Shown here piece by piece: positions 49,214-58,543 of a stretch of DNA of 64,000 nt (its first letter is position 1; each line of letters opens with the position of its first letter). Both the position numbers and the translations under genes were made by a program. The notes under the pieces were generated by a model, which was not told where the DNA came from, made no database searches, and was given only the letters and a program-made list of their open reading frames with translations. The DNA comes from Nostoc sp. NIES-4103 (lineage in GTDB: Bacteria > Cyanobacteriota > Cyanobacteriia > Cyanobacteriales > Nostocaceae), in NCBI RefSeq assembly GCF_002368335.1, contig NZ_AP018288.1, positions 1,827,355 to 1,891,354 on the forward strand, read 5' to 3'.

Positions 49214-50365
49214 ATGAGTGATAATTCGCAAGTTAGTAGAGACCGGATACAAGCGGTAAGCAATCTCAGTTTTTTTGAAAAATATCTGACTGTTTGGGTA
49301 TTTTTGTGTATTGTTGTAGGAATTGCTTTAGGTAGATTATTTCCAGGATTGGCGGTAGCTCTTGATGCCATGAGTGTCTATCAAGTATCTATTCCCATTG
49401 CAATATGTCTATTTTTCATGATGTATCCCATCATGGTGAAAATTGACTTTACACAAGCAGCAAATGCTATCCGCGCCCCAAAACCTGTTCTTCTCACATT
49501 AGTAGTGAATTGGTTAATTAAACCATTCACAATGGTGATATTTGCTCAGTTTTTCTTAGGATGGTTATTTCGTCCTTTGATGACTGGAACTGAAATGATT
49601 CGCGGTAGTGAAGTCACACTGGCAAATTCTTACATTGCTGGCACGATTTTATTAGGAATTGCTCCTTGTACAGCGATGGTGCTGATGTGGGGATATCTTT
49701 CCTATGGCAACCAAGGACACACCTTAATCATGGTGGCAGTTAATTCTCTGGCAATGGTATTTTTATATGCACCATTGGGGAGGTGGTTATTAGCAGCAAA
49801 TGATTTAGCTGTGCCTTGGCAAACTATTCTTTTGTCAGTATTGATTTATGTTGGTTTGCCGCTAGTGGCAGGAATGTACAGCCGTTACTGGATTTTTAAA
49901 TACAAAGGTAAAGATTGGTTTGAAAGACGATTCTTAAAGCATTTGACTCCAGTTGCTATTACTGCTCTATTGCTCACTCTCATCCTATTGTTTGCCTTCA
50001 AGGGTGAACTAATTGTTAACAATCCCTTGCATATTTTGTTAATTGCCGTACCACTGTTTATTCAAACTAATTTCATTTTCTTGATTAGTTATGTAGCAGC
50101 ATTGAAGCTAAATTTATCCTATGAAGATGCGGCACCGGCAGCATTAATTGGAGCTAGCAATCATTTTGAAGTTGCTATTGCCACAGCTGTAATGTTATTT
50201 GGCTTAAGTTCGGGTGCAGCACTAGCTACAGTAGTAGGGGTTTTAATCGAAGTACCAGTGATGTTGATGTTGGTTGAGTTTTGTAAGCGTACAGCGGCGT
50301 GGTTTCCACGAGAGCCAGAAAAAGCAACATTGCAAGACCCGCGTTGTTTTGGTGCTTTTAAATAA
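49214..50365 (+). CDS. acr3: Arsenite efflux transporter Acr3
   Basis: Acr3 is a membrane carrier that exports arsenite using the proton gradient. The 383-residue protein has about ten hydrophobic helices and the family segments YQVSIPIAICLFFMMYPIMVK, TLVVNWLIKPFTM, the conserved Cys in ILLGIAPCTAMVLMWGYLS (needed for arsenite transport in the family) and GASNHFEVAIATAVMLFGL near the C-terminus. It is the first gene of an acr3-arsC-arsI run controlled by two ArsR boxes. Length and order are normal. Confidence 0.95.
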   Translation: MSDNSQVSRDRIQAVSNLSFFEKYLTVWVFLCIVVGIALGRLFPGLAVALDAMSVYQVSIPIAICLFFMMYPIMVKIDFTQAANAIRAPKPVLLTLVVNWLIKPFTMVIFAQFFLGWLFRPLMTGTEMIRGSEVTLANSYIAGTILLGIAPCTAMVLMWGYLSYGNQGHTLIMVAVNSLAMVFLYAPLGRWLLAANDLAVPWQTILLSVLIYVGLPLVAGMYSRYWIFKYKGKDWFERRFLKHLTPVAITALLLTLILLFAFKGELIVNNPLHILLIAVPLFIQTNFIFLISYVAALKLNLSYEDAAPAALIGASNHFEVAIATAVMLFGLSSGAALATVVGVLIEVPVMLMLVEFCKRTAAWFPREPEKATLQDPRCFGAFK

Positions 50366-50396
50366 TCACAATCTTTTGTAATAGAGCAATTGAACT

Positions 50397-50810
50397 ATGA
50401 AACGTGTGATGTTTGTCTGCAAAAAGAATTCTGCTCGTTCCCAAATGGCGGAAGGTTTTGCCAAAACTCTTGGTCAGGGAAAGATTGAAGTAATTAGTTC
50501 TGGGTTAGAAGCAAGCCAAGTCAGACCAGAAGCGATCGCTACTATGAAAGAAATTGGCATCGATATTACAGATCAATATTCTAAACCTCTGAGCGACTTT
50601 AAAGCAGAAGACTTTGATGTAGTGATTTCTCTGTGTGGTTGTGGCGTGAATTTGCCGCCTGAATGGGTTGTGCGGGAAGTATTTGAAGATTGGCAGTTAG
50701 ATGATCCTGCTGAACAGCCACAAATTTTCCCTAGAGTACGGGATGAAATTAAACAACGAGTTACTTTACTACTTGAGGCTGTGAATCAAGAATATACACC
50801 TGCTGGATAA
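50397..50810 (+). CDS. arsC: Arsenate reductase, low-molecular-weight phosphatase type
   Basis: The enzyme reduces arsenate to arsenite for export by Acr3. The 137-residue protein has the phosphatase P-loop CKKNSAR (Cys8 to Arg14) and then SLCGCGVNLPPEW, which gives a second thiol pair, DWQLDDPAEQ with the general-acid Asp, and a C-terminal helix. Cyanobacterial ArsC of this type takes electrons from the glutathione/glutaredoxin system; this is known for relatives and is inferred here. The gene lies 31 bases after acr3, in the same operon. Confidence 0.94.
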   Translation: MKRVMFVCKKNSARSQMAEGFAKTLGQGKIEVISSGLEASQVRPEAIATMKEIGIDITDQYSKPLSDFKAEDFDVVISLCGCGVNLPPEWVVREVFEDWQLDDPAEQPQIFPRVRDEIKQRVTLLLEAVNQEYTPAG

Positions 50811-50863
50811 GAATTTGTAGTGAATCATAGATATTGATGAGTATCGATTAAAGGAAAACTACT

Positions 50864-51283
50864 ATGTCTCGTGTGCAACTGGCCTTGAATGTTAGTAATC
50901 TCGATGCTGCTGTTGATTTTTACAGCAAGCTTTTCGGTACTGAACCTGCAAAACGCCGTCCTGGTTATGCCAATTTTGCGATCGCTCAACCTCCTCTAAA
51001 ATTGGTATTGATTGAGAATCAAGAGGCGGCTGGTACTCTTAATCATTTGGGGGTGGAGGTTGAGACGACTGCTGAGGTGGATGCAGCAAGCGATCGCCTG
51101 CAACAACTTGGACTTGAAACTCAGCCAGAAGAGGAAGTAACTTGTTGCTATGCTCTTCAAGATAAGGTATGGGTGCATGATCCAGATGGCGCACCATGGG
51201 AAATTTATAAAGTTTTAGCTGACTCAACAGTCCGGGATATCAAACCTGTTGAAGTCAGTACTCAAGGCTGCGCCTGTTCTTAA
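50864..51283 (+). CDS. arsI: C-As lyase ArsI (VOC fold)
   Basis: ArsI is an iron-dependent dioxygenase that splits the carbon-arsenic bond of trivalent methyl- and aryl-arsenicals. The 139-residue protein has the VOC metal ligands Gln5, His61 and Glu113 (VQLAL, NHLGVE and PWEIYK) and the vicinal cysteine pair at 94-95 (EVTCCYA) that holds the substrate. The Cys-rich tail (QGCACS) is typical. The related CadI protein lacks this activity, but the Cys pair supports ArsI. It is the last gene of the operon and the only enzyme here for organic arsenic. Confidence 0.92.
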   Translation: MSRVQLALNVSNLDAAVDFYSKLFGTEPAKRRPGYANFAIAQPPLKLVLIENQEAAGTLNHLGVEVETTAEVDAASDRLQQLGLETQPEEEVTCCYALQDKVWVHDPDGAPWEIYKVLADSTVRDIKPVEVSTQGCACS

Positions 51284-51299
51284 TCTGTAGCTGTTGTAA

Positions 51300-51318
51300 G
51301 GCGGACATCCTGTCCGCC
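51300..51318. terminator. Hairpin between the ars operon and the polysaccharide cluster
   Basis: GGCGGACA and TGTCCGCC pair perfectly around TCC. It lies between convergent genes, 16 bases after the arsI stop and 16 bases after the stop of the facing gene. No strong T-run is seen, so the role as a two-way terminator is tentative. Confidence 0.5.
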
Positions 51319-51334
51319 CTAAATACCAACGAGG

Positions 51335-52720
51335 CTAAACCAACGCTGTTGATTTCATAAAATCTGCTTTAGGAACCTCTAGTAACTCTAGAATAGTTGG
51401 AGCGATCGTCAGCAAAGATACTTTTTCCTGATGAACTGAGTGCTGACAGTTTGGCTTGCGAATCCATAAAATACCATCTGGATGATGCATACCACTTTTA
51501 ATCTCTTCTATTTGGTAGAAAAGTTTAAAAAATGGTATTGATTTGCCGCTATTAACAATAGTCAAAGTTGCATCATTTGGTAATTCATCAAAAATACCAC
51601 AACCAGCATAAATATCATTTCCAGTACGCCTTAATCGCATCGTCGGACGCTGATTTACTTGTAAAGCTAAAAGATTTTGTTCTGCTTCAGTTGCATCCTG
51701 GTTATTTTCAAACCGGATATGAAATTCTTCAGCCATTACAGGAGTACAAACAAACTTACTATTAATACCTGCAAACTCTAATAGTTTTTCAAATTTACGC
51801 GGTCTGTACAGGTGTTTTCCTCCTATATTTTCATAAGTTAGACAAGGCTGTTGGCTTAATGCTGTAGAAAGAATGAGAGTTGTATTGCTATCAAGCAAAC
51901 TCAAAAAGCCACCTATCAGTTTATCCATTTCCTGATATCCAAATAAAATTGCTTTTTCGTATTCTATTTGTTCTGTTGCTGATGGCTTAACTTGAAACTG
52001 CTCTGGCTCCATATTCCGCCAGTACATATGCTGAAAATGGGCGGTACTATTGATAAAAAAAGTGGAAAATTGGGGTTTGAACTTGCGGTAATACCAACAA
52101 AATAAATCAAACTGAAGCTTATCTGCAATAGTTGCACGTTGCCAGCGATACTTTGCCGTGATTTTTTCACGAATTAGTTGTTGAATAATAGCATTAATAG
52201 TTTGTAGCGAAAGTCCGTGACTACTCATAAAGCCCAAAAATCTCAGATAATCTCCACGGGTTAGGGGAACAGAATCATTTGTGTGTTCTTGGACTTGTTT
52301 TTGTACAAATCGAAAGTATGGCATTAATTCAGCAGTATTAGGAGTTATTTTTGTACTCCAAAAATCTGGCATGATATATCCATTTAGCGGTGAATGATAG
52401 TTGACATTCATGCTGCCACAAACCCAAACTTTTAATCCCGCTTCCGAAAGAATATCCCAAATAGATTTTGCCTTTAATTTATATCCTTCATCCAGCAGAA
52501 ACACTTGATGTTCACTATAAGGTAAACCAGAATGTACTGTCACCCATTGAATCCAAGGCTCTAAAAATGGCGCTTGTTCTTCCGCATCAGTTATATACAC
52601 TTCTGATTGTTCATAAAAACGCTGGAAGTTAGGCAATTTACCTTCTTGAATAAAACGTTGCATTAAAGAAGGACAAAGTTCATTAAATTCTAAAAGGATT
52701 ATAGATTTATCAGACTTCAT
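51335..52720 (-). CDS. Alkaline-phosphatase-superfamily / phosphodiesterase-like protein
   Basis: The 461-residue protein has the phosphodiesterase/sulfatase fold: IILLEFNELCPSLM in place of the usual metal-binding DG(L/M)R start, PFLEPWIQWVTVHSGLPYSEHQV, FFINSTAHFQHMYWR with His pairs, and LLTIAPTILELLEVP at the end. The nucleophile region reads QWVTVHSG, with Thr in place. It is the last gene of the polysaccharide cluster, two bases downstream of a glycosyltransferase. It may add or remove a phosphate- or sulfate-containing substituent on the polymer; this is inferred. The exact family is not certain. Confidence 0.75.
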   Translation of the reverse strand: MKSDKSIILLEFNELCPSLMQRFIQEGKLPNFQRFYEQSEVYITDAEEQAPFLEPWIQWVTVHSGLPYSEHQVFLLDEGYKLKAKSIWDILSEAGLKVWVCGSMNVNYHSPLNGYIMPDFWSTKITPNTAELMPYFRFVQKQVQEHTNDSVPLTRGDYLRFLGFMSSHGLSLQTINAIIQQLIREKITAKYRWQRATIADKLQFDLFCWYYRKFKPQFSTFFINSTAHFQHMYWRNMEPEQFQVKPSATEQIEYEKAILFGYQEMDKLIGGFLSLLDSNTTLILSTALSQQPCLTYENIGGKHLYRPRKFEKLLEFAGINSKFVCTPVMAEEFHIRFENNQDATEAEQNLLALQVNQRPTMRLRRTGNDIYAGCGIFDELPNDATLTIVNSGKSIPFFKLFYQIEEIKSGMHHPDGILWIRKPNCQHSVHQEKVSLLTIAPTILELLEVPKADFMKSTALV

Positions 52721-52722
52721 TG

Positions 52723-53922
52723 TTATCTCTCCAAAGAATCGACTTCAAATTTTTGGTTTAAAATATGACCGTATAGTTCTTCAATTTGGTTAGCGGCAAC
52801 TTTCCAACTATGTTTATTAACAACAAATTCTCTTGCTTGAGACCCAACTTTTCCGGCTAATTCAGTATCTTTTAGCAAAGTAATTGTAGTTTTTGCAAAA
52901 TCTTCTGGACTATCTGCTACCATAATTTCCTTGCCTAGTTTAGCTTTCAGGCTACCTAGTCCAAGAGTGGTAGTAACTACAGGTAGTCCAGATGCCATTG
53001 CTTCTAAAATTTTGTTTTGAATACCAGACCCTGATTGCATAGGTGCAATAGCAACATTTGCCTGTCTTAATATTGAAGGCATAGATTTGACAAAACCTGT
53101 AACTGTTACCCCAGGTGTTTGTCCCAAACTGCAAACTTCTCTAGAAGGATTGGCACCAGCAATTAGAAAAGAAACTTCAGGGATTGTTCGTTGAATTATG
53201 GGTAGGCAAGATTTCACAAACCACTTAACTGCGTGACAGTTCGGTGCATAACTCATGTTTCCTGAAAAAATCAGAGTTGGCTTGAGTAGCGGTTGTTCTA
53301 GGGGGCAAAATAATCTCGTATCTATTCCATTGGGGATAACTTTTACTCGCTTGCTAGGGATGAATTGTCTATCTTTTTCAGATACAACAACCATATGGTC
53401 AAAGAAATTGTGGAGATTCTGTTCATATTGAATAATGCGACGAAGTTCTTCTTGGAAAAGCCAACGTTTGGGTAAATGTTCTAAAGCGATACGACGTTGT
53501 AAATTAAGTTGCATTGAATCAATAATTTCTAAAAGCTTAGGAGTAGAAATATGATGAAAGTAAGGGGCTACTCTAATTAAAAAAAGATGTATTAAATCAA
53601 AATTATTGTCTGCTAATATGTAATTAATTCTATCTTGAAATTCATCAGATTGATAGTAAGATAATTGTAGTGGTAATTGAAAATTAAATACCCCTTTAAC
53701 TACATTGAACCTTGATTGCCACTTTGGGAGTCTAACTGTGTGTATTGTTTTACAGTACGGACTTATATAGTCAATATTCTCCAGTTCTGAAGGATGTTCA
53801 TAAAAAGTCAATAATGTAATCTCGTGGCGTTGACCAAGAGTACGAATACGATGATAAGAAACAACTTGGTCGCCTCGTAAAAGTGGATAAGGAAATCTTG
53901 GAGTAACAAAAAGTAGCTTCAT
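52723..53922 (-). CDS. Glycosyltransferase family 4
   Basis: This 399-residue cytosolic or membrane-associated enzyme transfers a sugar from a nucleotide donor in exopolysaccharide synthesis. It opens with LLFVTPRFPYPLLRGDQVVSYHRIRTL, the usual GT4 N-terminal fold. In the C-terminal half it has PNGIDTRLFCP, ISGNMSYAPNC-like FSGNMSYAPNCHAVKWF and GSGIQNKILEAMASGLPVVTT, the nucleotide-sugar-binding EX7E region. It overlaps its neighbours closely (2 bases to the next gene), and the ATG is in a normal place. The sugar is unknown. Confidence 0.9.
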   Translation of the reverse strand: MKLLFVTPRFPYPLLRGDQVVSYHRIRTLGQRHEITLLTFYEHPSELENIDYISPYCKTIHTVRLPKWQSRFNVVKGVFNFQLPLQLSYYQSDEFQDRINYILADNNFDLIHLFLIRVAPYFHHISTPKLLEIIDSMQLNLQRRIALEHLPKRWLFQEELRRIIQYEQNLHNFFDHMVVVSEKDRQFIPSKRVKVIPNGIDTRLFCPLEQPLLKPTLIFSGNMSYAPNCHAVKWFVKSCLPIIQRTIPEVSFLIAGANPSREVCSLGQTPGVTVTGFVKSMPSILRQANVAIAPMQSGSGIQNKILEAMASGLPVVTTTLGLGSLKAKLGKEIMVADSPEDFAKTTITLLKDTELAGKVGSQAREFVVNKHSWKVAANQIEELYGHILNQKFEVDSLER

Positions 53923-53982
53923 TATTTTTAGATATATAAATTTTGACTTTTATCGCCTTGTGAATCACAGATTAACATACAG

Positions 53983-55035
53983 TTAAAATATATCTTTTAA
54001 AGCTTTTGATAAATAATTTTCTGAGTGATGTTCTTGGAAGTATTTTACTGCTTGCCAGTAGCGTTTTTCGTATTCATAAATATCCATACTAAATAAATTA
54101 TGAATACACTTTAATATTGCGTCTTGATCATTGAAATCAACTAAAAATAAAAAATTTAAATCTTTAAAAGATGAAAATGCAGGAATATCATTGATAATTA
54201 ATAATTTTCCATAACTCAAGGCTTCAGCTAACACACCACTTTGAGTAGAAAAGGAGTAAGGTATGACAACGAAATGTGTCAAACCAAATAAAAAACTTTT
54301 AGCACTATCAGATAAAAAACTAGAAAATCTAATTATTAGCTCTTCATCGTAGGGTACATCCACATTTCTGTCACGTCCTCCACGAATAAATCTAGCTTGT
54401 CCTGGATAATGTTCATGAATTATATTTGCTAAATCTAAAAAACCTTGAGGGTTTTTATCTATATCTATTCGACCTAGTAATGAAAAAGTTTTATGATTTT
54501 CCCAACTACACTTGAGTTGCTCTAAATTCTTGTGTAAGAGACTTTCTGGTGGGGATAAAAAGGTTAAATTCAACTTATATAGCTTGTCAGATTTGATAAA
54601 TGTTTTTGCTTGAAAAAGAGCTTTATCGCTTGGTAATAAAATCTTATCTGCTAACTGACCAAATAAAAAATGATAAATAAATATAAGTGATGCTTTGAAA
54701 GGATTAATCCTTCCCTTCTCAAAGCGTGGTTCATGCATCATATAATAAATTTTTAAATCTTTTGAGAAAATTTTCGCGATCGCCTTTAAAATTAAAGTTA
54801 AAATTAAGTAATCTGATTGAATTAAGAAGAAAAACAGAGATATTTTCTCTCCTGAATTTAACTTGACAACTTTTTTGGCTAAATCTAAGCTCTTCTCAAG
54901 ATTTACAGTAGTTAGATAATATAAATCATCAGCTTCTCCCTGAAAATGACAAGTTAATGTCATTGCTTTATAGAAAGATTCTGAGCAATGATGTAACATC
55001 GAGTTTTTTGGTCTAAAAAGGTATGTTTTAGGCAT
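53983..55035 (-). CDS. Glycosyltransferase (GT4-like)
   Basis: The ATG at 55035 gives 350 residues; an in-frame GTG at 55044 adds three. The C-terminal half has SLLGRIDIDKNPQGFLDLA, FIRGGRD and PYSFSTQSGVLAEALSYGKLLI, which is the GT4 donor-binding region. The N-terminal half is divergent. There is no signal peptide. It lies in the polysaccharide cluster between a GT2 and a GT4 gene. Confidence 0.8.
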   Translation of the reverse strand: MPKTYLFRPKNSMLHHCSESFYKAMTLTCHFQGEADDLYYLTTVNLEKSLDLAKKVVKLNSGEKISLFFFLIQSDYLILTLILKAIAKIFSKDLKIYYMMHEPRFEKGRINPFKASLIFIYHFLFGQLADKILLPSDKALFQAKTFIKSDKLYKLNLTFLSPPESLLHKNLEQLKCSWENHKTFSLLGRIDIDKNPQGFLDLANIIHEHYPGQARFIRGGRDRNVDVPYDEELIIRFSSFLSDSAKSFLFGLTHFVVIPYSFSTQSGVLAEALSYGKLLIINDIPAFSSFKDLNFLFLVDFNDQDAILKCIHNLFSMDIYEYEKRYWQAVKYFQEHHSENYLSKALKDIF

Positions 55036-55110
55036 TTTTGGCACTATTTTTTAACAAAAATATTGTTTGAGATAATTTACTTTTCCAATAAAAACTGAGA
55101 AATTTATTCT

Positions 55111-55881
55111 CTAACTATTTATTTTTTTCGCAGCAAAAGGTGAATCAATTCTGAGATTAGCTTTTAACCTGATTAAGGCATTAATAATGATCACAATTAC
55201 TTTTTCATGTATTGTTTGAGCATATTTCATGCGTATAAATGAATGCTCACTAATTCTTTTATTAGTTTGACTAGAAATTCCCCCAGGTTCCCTTATTGAT
55301 ATTACGAAAGGTAAATAAAAAATTTCTACATTTTTCAGCATTCTGATGAATAACTCATAGTCCATAGAGGTTTTAATAGATTCATCATATCTGTAATTTT
55401 TATGCAGTGATGTTTCACAGAAAAAACCCTGGTGTGGTAAGAACATAAAATATTTTAAAAACTTTGATGACAGCTGAGGGGGACGATAAAATACGGTTTC
55501 TCCTGTAATACTTGTAGCAATAGTGATACCTATTGCACATTTCCATTGATGCTGAAGATAGCTTTGAACCACTTGTGAAATAACAGTATTGGATAAAAGT
55601 ACATCACCTGCATTTAGAAAGAAGATTAAATTGCCATTACTTTTGTCTAAACCTTTATTAAATGCACTAGATATACCACTATCTGGTTCTGAAGAATAAA
55701 TATACACTTTGGAATGTGAATATGATTCCAGAAGTTCTTTAGTTTCATCATGAGAATCTCCATCTATAATGATGTGTTCTATTTTTTCATAATCTTGTTC
55801 TTTTACTGATTCTAAGGTTCTGTATAAGCCCTTTGCATAATTCTTTGATATTGTAACTATCGATACTAAACAATTATTCAT
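55111..55881 (-). CDS. Glycosyltransferase family 2
   Basis: The 256-residue enzyme has the GT2 N-terminal fold VSIVTISKNYAKGLYRTLESV, the DGDSHDETKEL nucleotide-binding part and GNLIFFLNAGDVLL in place of a D-x-D; the exact metal-binding acid is NAGD. EPDSGISSAFNKGLD and the acceptor region SIREPGGIS follow. It lacks a C-terminal membrane anchor. It belongs to the exopolysaccharide cluster. Confidence 0.88.
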   Translation of the reverse strand: MNNCLVSIVTISKNYAKGLYRTLESVKEQDYEKIEHIIIDGDSHDETKELLESYSHSKVYIYSSEPDSGISSAFNKGLDKSNGNLIFFLNAGDVLLSNTVISQVVQSYLQHQWKCAIGITIATSITGETVFYRPPQLSSKFLKYFMFLPHQGFFCETSLHKNYRYDESIKTSMDYELFIRMLKNVEIFYLPFVISIREPGGISSQTNKRISEHSFIRMKYAQTIHEKVIVIIINALIRLKANLRIDSPFAAKKINS

Positions 55882-55944
55882 AAATAAACCTTGTGTTTGA
55901 TAAATTGTTTTTATGTCAAAATCTACATTATTATGAAGCTTAAA

Positions 55945-57273
55945 CTAATAGAAAATTTGTTCAATCACTTGAGGAAGATTGTAGCTTAATGGTTTGCCTT
56001 CTAAAACTACAATATAATAGTTGTTATTCTGTCTCTTGGGCATCCAATAAAATGTATAAGTCAGAACAGATATGAGAGCGAAGATTATCAAATATTTAGA
56101 ATATTTTTTTAGTCCTAAATTTATCTCTACAAAATATAAATATGGAACATTAATCAACCAAAAAGGAAAATATAAAAAATTAAAAAATCCCAGTCTATAG
56201 GGTAGAAAGTTAAATGGCCCTGTCAGAAAAATCATGATGATTTGTAACCTGCCAACAAGTCTGAAAGATTCTAACAAATTAGTTAATTTTTGGTTGCTGG
56301 TATCACTTATATTGGGTCGTATTAATAAGTCATCTTGCAATTTTAGAAAACATAATAAACTGAGAGCAACTTGCAACAAAAATACTGGATTTGTAAAATC
56401 TACAAAATTTTCCTTACTTGTATCTAAAAAGGATTTAGACTTACTTGATGCCAATCCTCCATTTTCGCCAAAACTTGTCAGAAAGTTCTGTAAAACTGAA
56501 ATCAGCAAACTAGGAGTAAGTGATACTAATAAAAAACCAATAAATAAGATAAGTAAAGAAAATCGTAAACCTAATATTTTGCTGAGGAAAGTAATTTTTT
56601 TATACCCAATTTTTTCTAATTTCTCCATGAAGAAATGCAACACACGTTGAAATATGATTGCTCCGAAAATTAAAATACTCCCAGAATGTATAAATATTGC
56701 TATTGTCGCTAATAAATAAAAAATTACATTTTTTTGATTATAATAACTAATACCTAGAAAAAGAATAGATAATGACAAACTTGATCTTAAGAGAAAAAGT
56801 GGAACTCCTAGAGCAGGTGCAACCAGACTATAATATACAGCAAAAATTATAAATGCTAATTTAGTTTGGTTGAATCTCAGACAAATTCTGAGTATTGCTA
56901 TAGTTGATAGCAAATTGAATATTAAAGCTGTGGTTAGTAAAAAAAATTTTTGATTATCTTCTAAAAAAATACTTAATAAGTATTCGTAGATTTTATAAAA
57001 TGGTTCAAAACCATTATTATTTAGTTTTAATTGAGTAAAATCAAATAATTGAATATCTTTAAAAGAATCAATATATACTTGTGTATCTCCAACAGGAATA
57101 ATTGTTGCTGATATTAATGAACTGACGATCGCAGCAGAAAAAACCAGAAATAAGGCTATAGAATCTAGCTCTTTTTTCACAAAAAAGATGGCTGCAAAGC
57201 TGGCAATGGGAGGATAAAGAATTGGTAGCAGAAAAAGGATTGGAATGCAAAGAAAAAATAAAAATATATTCAT
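55945..57273 (-). CDS. EpsG-like polysaccharide polymerase (Wzy function)
   Basis: The 442-residue integral membrane protein has ten or more hydrophobic helices and little conservation. The N-terminal GDTQVYIDSFKDIQLFDF and NNGFEPFYKIYEYLLS segments match EpsG-family polymerases, which join repeat units outside the inner membrane. In this cluster it is the only Wzy candidate, next to a Wzx flippase and a Wzc-type regulator. Function rests on topology and context; Wzy proteins are hard to identify by sequence. Confidence 0.75.
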   Translation of the reverse strand: MNIFLFFLCIPILFLLPILYPPIASFAAIFFVKKELDSIALFLVFSAAIVSSLISATIIPVGDTQVYIDSFKDIQLFDFTQLKLNNNGFEPFYKIYEYLLSIFLEDNQKFFLLTTALIFNLLSTIAILRICLRFNQTKLAFIIFAVYYSLVAPALGVPLFLLRSSLSLSILFLGISYYNQKNVIFYLLATIAIFIHSGSILIFGAIIFQRVLHFFMEKLEKIGYKKITFLSKILGLRFSLLILFIGFLLVSLTPSLLISVLQNFLTSFGENGGLASSKSKSFLDTSKENFVDFTNPVFLLQVALSLLCFLKLQDDLLIRPNISDTSNQKLTNLLESFRLVGRLQIIMIFLTGPFNFLPYRLGFFNFLYFPFWLINVPYLYFVEINLGLKKYSKYLIIFALISVLTYTFYWMPKRQNNNYYIVVLEGKPLSYNLPQVIEQIFY

Positions 57274-57539
57274 TATTAGTTTGTCAATGAGTTAGGTAAC
57301 TCCAATAAATAAATTATCTCCGTTGAAGTAGGGGCGGGTTCACAAATATCCTCGCTTGAGCAAAAACAATATTTATTAACCCGCCACGACTAATGAATGA
57401 TAACCCCCTGATGGGGTGACGCTACGCATAGCTTGCTTCTGCGTAGCAGGCCGCGCTGGCTCACTGTGAACTGTGGGATATTTTATTGTTTGGAAGTTCC
57501 TGATTTGATTTATGGTAAATATTTTCACCAAATCAACAA
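57274..57539. repeat. Spacer with small inverted repeats in the polysaccharide cluster
   Basis: GGCGGGTT at 57333-57340 is inverted at 57378-57385. CTACGCA at 57422-57428 pairs with TGCGTAG at 57440-57446. The text is of Nostocales repeat type. No gene is present. This is the largest gap inside the cluster, so an internal promoter or terminator may lie here. Confidence 0.5.
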
Positions 57540-58508
57540 CTAATTAAATACAGTTAACCACGTCTTACGCTCTTCACCACGCATCATTAATATGGTCAGT
57601 AAACCATCAATTTGACCTTTAGTCCATTTCCATGTGATCAGAGCTTCGATTTTTTGATCTGAGTTAATAAAAGCTGCGATCGCAGAGACTAATGTTTCTC
57701 CTAAATATTTTAAAATGCGTATTATAGACACTGCTAACCACATCAAATAAGAACGATTCCAGCGCAAACTAGCAATATAAGGAGCAGCAATACCAAAACC
57801 GTAATTCATATCTATGAGATATTTTTCGGTTATGCGTCTTGCAGGGATAAAATGGTACAGCAAACAATCAGGTGTATACCAAAGTTCATAACCTACATTA
57901 AGAATTCGTAAAACTATCTCTGAATCATCCCCTGCTGTGAGTTTTGTTCCTGCTCTACCTGTAAGAAATTGTTGAGATAACCAACCACTTTTCTCTAAAG
58001 CAGTTCTGTGAACAACTAAACCTGCACCAGGGATGTGAAAATTACTTCTATTTAACTGTTTTGCACTTTCGCCAAGATTAAAAGCTGCAAATGTACGTGA
58101 ATACTTGACGATGACAGGAGAAGGAATAACTTCCCAATCTAAAACTACTTTCCCACCGAATGCACCACAACTTGGATGAGATGAAGCGAACTTGATGGCG
58201 TTTTCTACCCAATTTTCAGAAATCAGACAATCATCATCTATAAAAGCTATCCATTCACTAGTTGTATTTGTAATTCCACATATCCGCGCATAAGTTAATC
58301 CCTGTTTTTTCTCTACTATTCTACGTAGACTTGGTATAGTATTAGCGCGAATAAATTTGTCTACGATTGCAGCAGTTTCATCTACACAATTGTTGTCTAC
58401 TACTGTTACTGTCCAGTGATAATCTTGAGAAACTTTTTGTCGTGCAATAGTTGCAAGAGTATGTTCGAGTGAAGCTGCATTATTATAAGTACAAATTATG
58501 ATATCCAT
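57540..58508 (-). CDS. Glycosyltransferase family 2
   Basis: The 322-residue enzyme begins MDIIICTYNNAASLEHTLATIAR, a clear GT2 start. The metal/donor-binding triad is FIDDDCLIS near residue 93, with D-D-D, and then AGDDSEIVLRILNVGYE. A hydrophobic stretch near the C-terminus (LMWLAVSIIRILKYLG) could associate with the membrane. It sits between the flippase and the polymerase genes. The donor sugar is unknown. Confidence 0.9.
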   Translation of the reverse strand: MDIIICTYNNAASLEHTLATIARQKVSQDYHWTVTVVDNNCVDETAAIVDKFIRANTIPSLRRIVEKKQGLTYARICGITNTTSEWIAFIDDDCLISENWVENAIKFASSHPSCGAFGGKVVLDWEVIPSPVIVKYSRTFAAFNLGESAKQLNRSNFHIPGAGLVVHRTALEKSGWLSQQFLTGRAGTKLTAGDDSEIVLRILNVGYELWYTPDCLLYHFIPARRITEKYLIDMNYGFGIAAPYIASLRWNRSYLMWLAVSIIRILKYLGETLVSAIAAFINSDQKIEALITWKWTKGQIDGLLTILMMRGEERKTWLTVFN

Positions 58509-58543
58509 GATGAATTACCCTAAAGTTTTCTAAAATTTTTTAG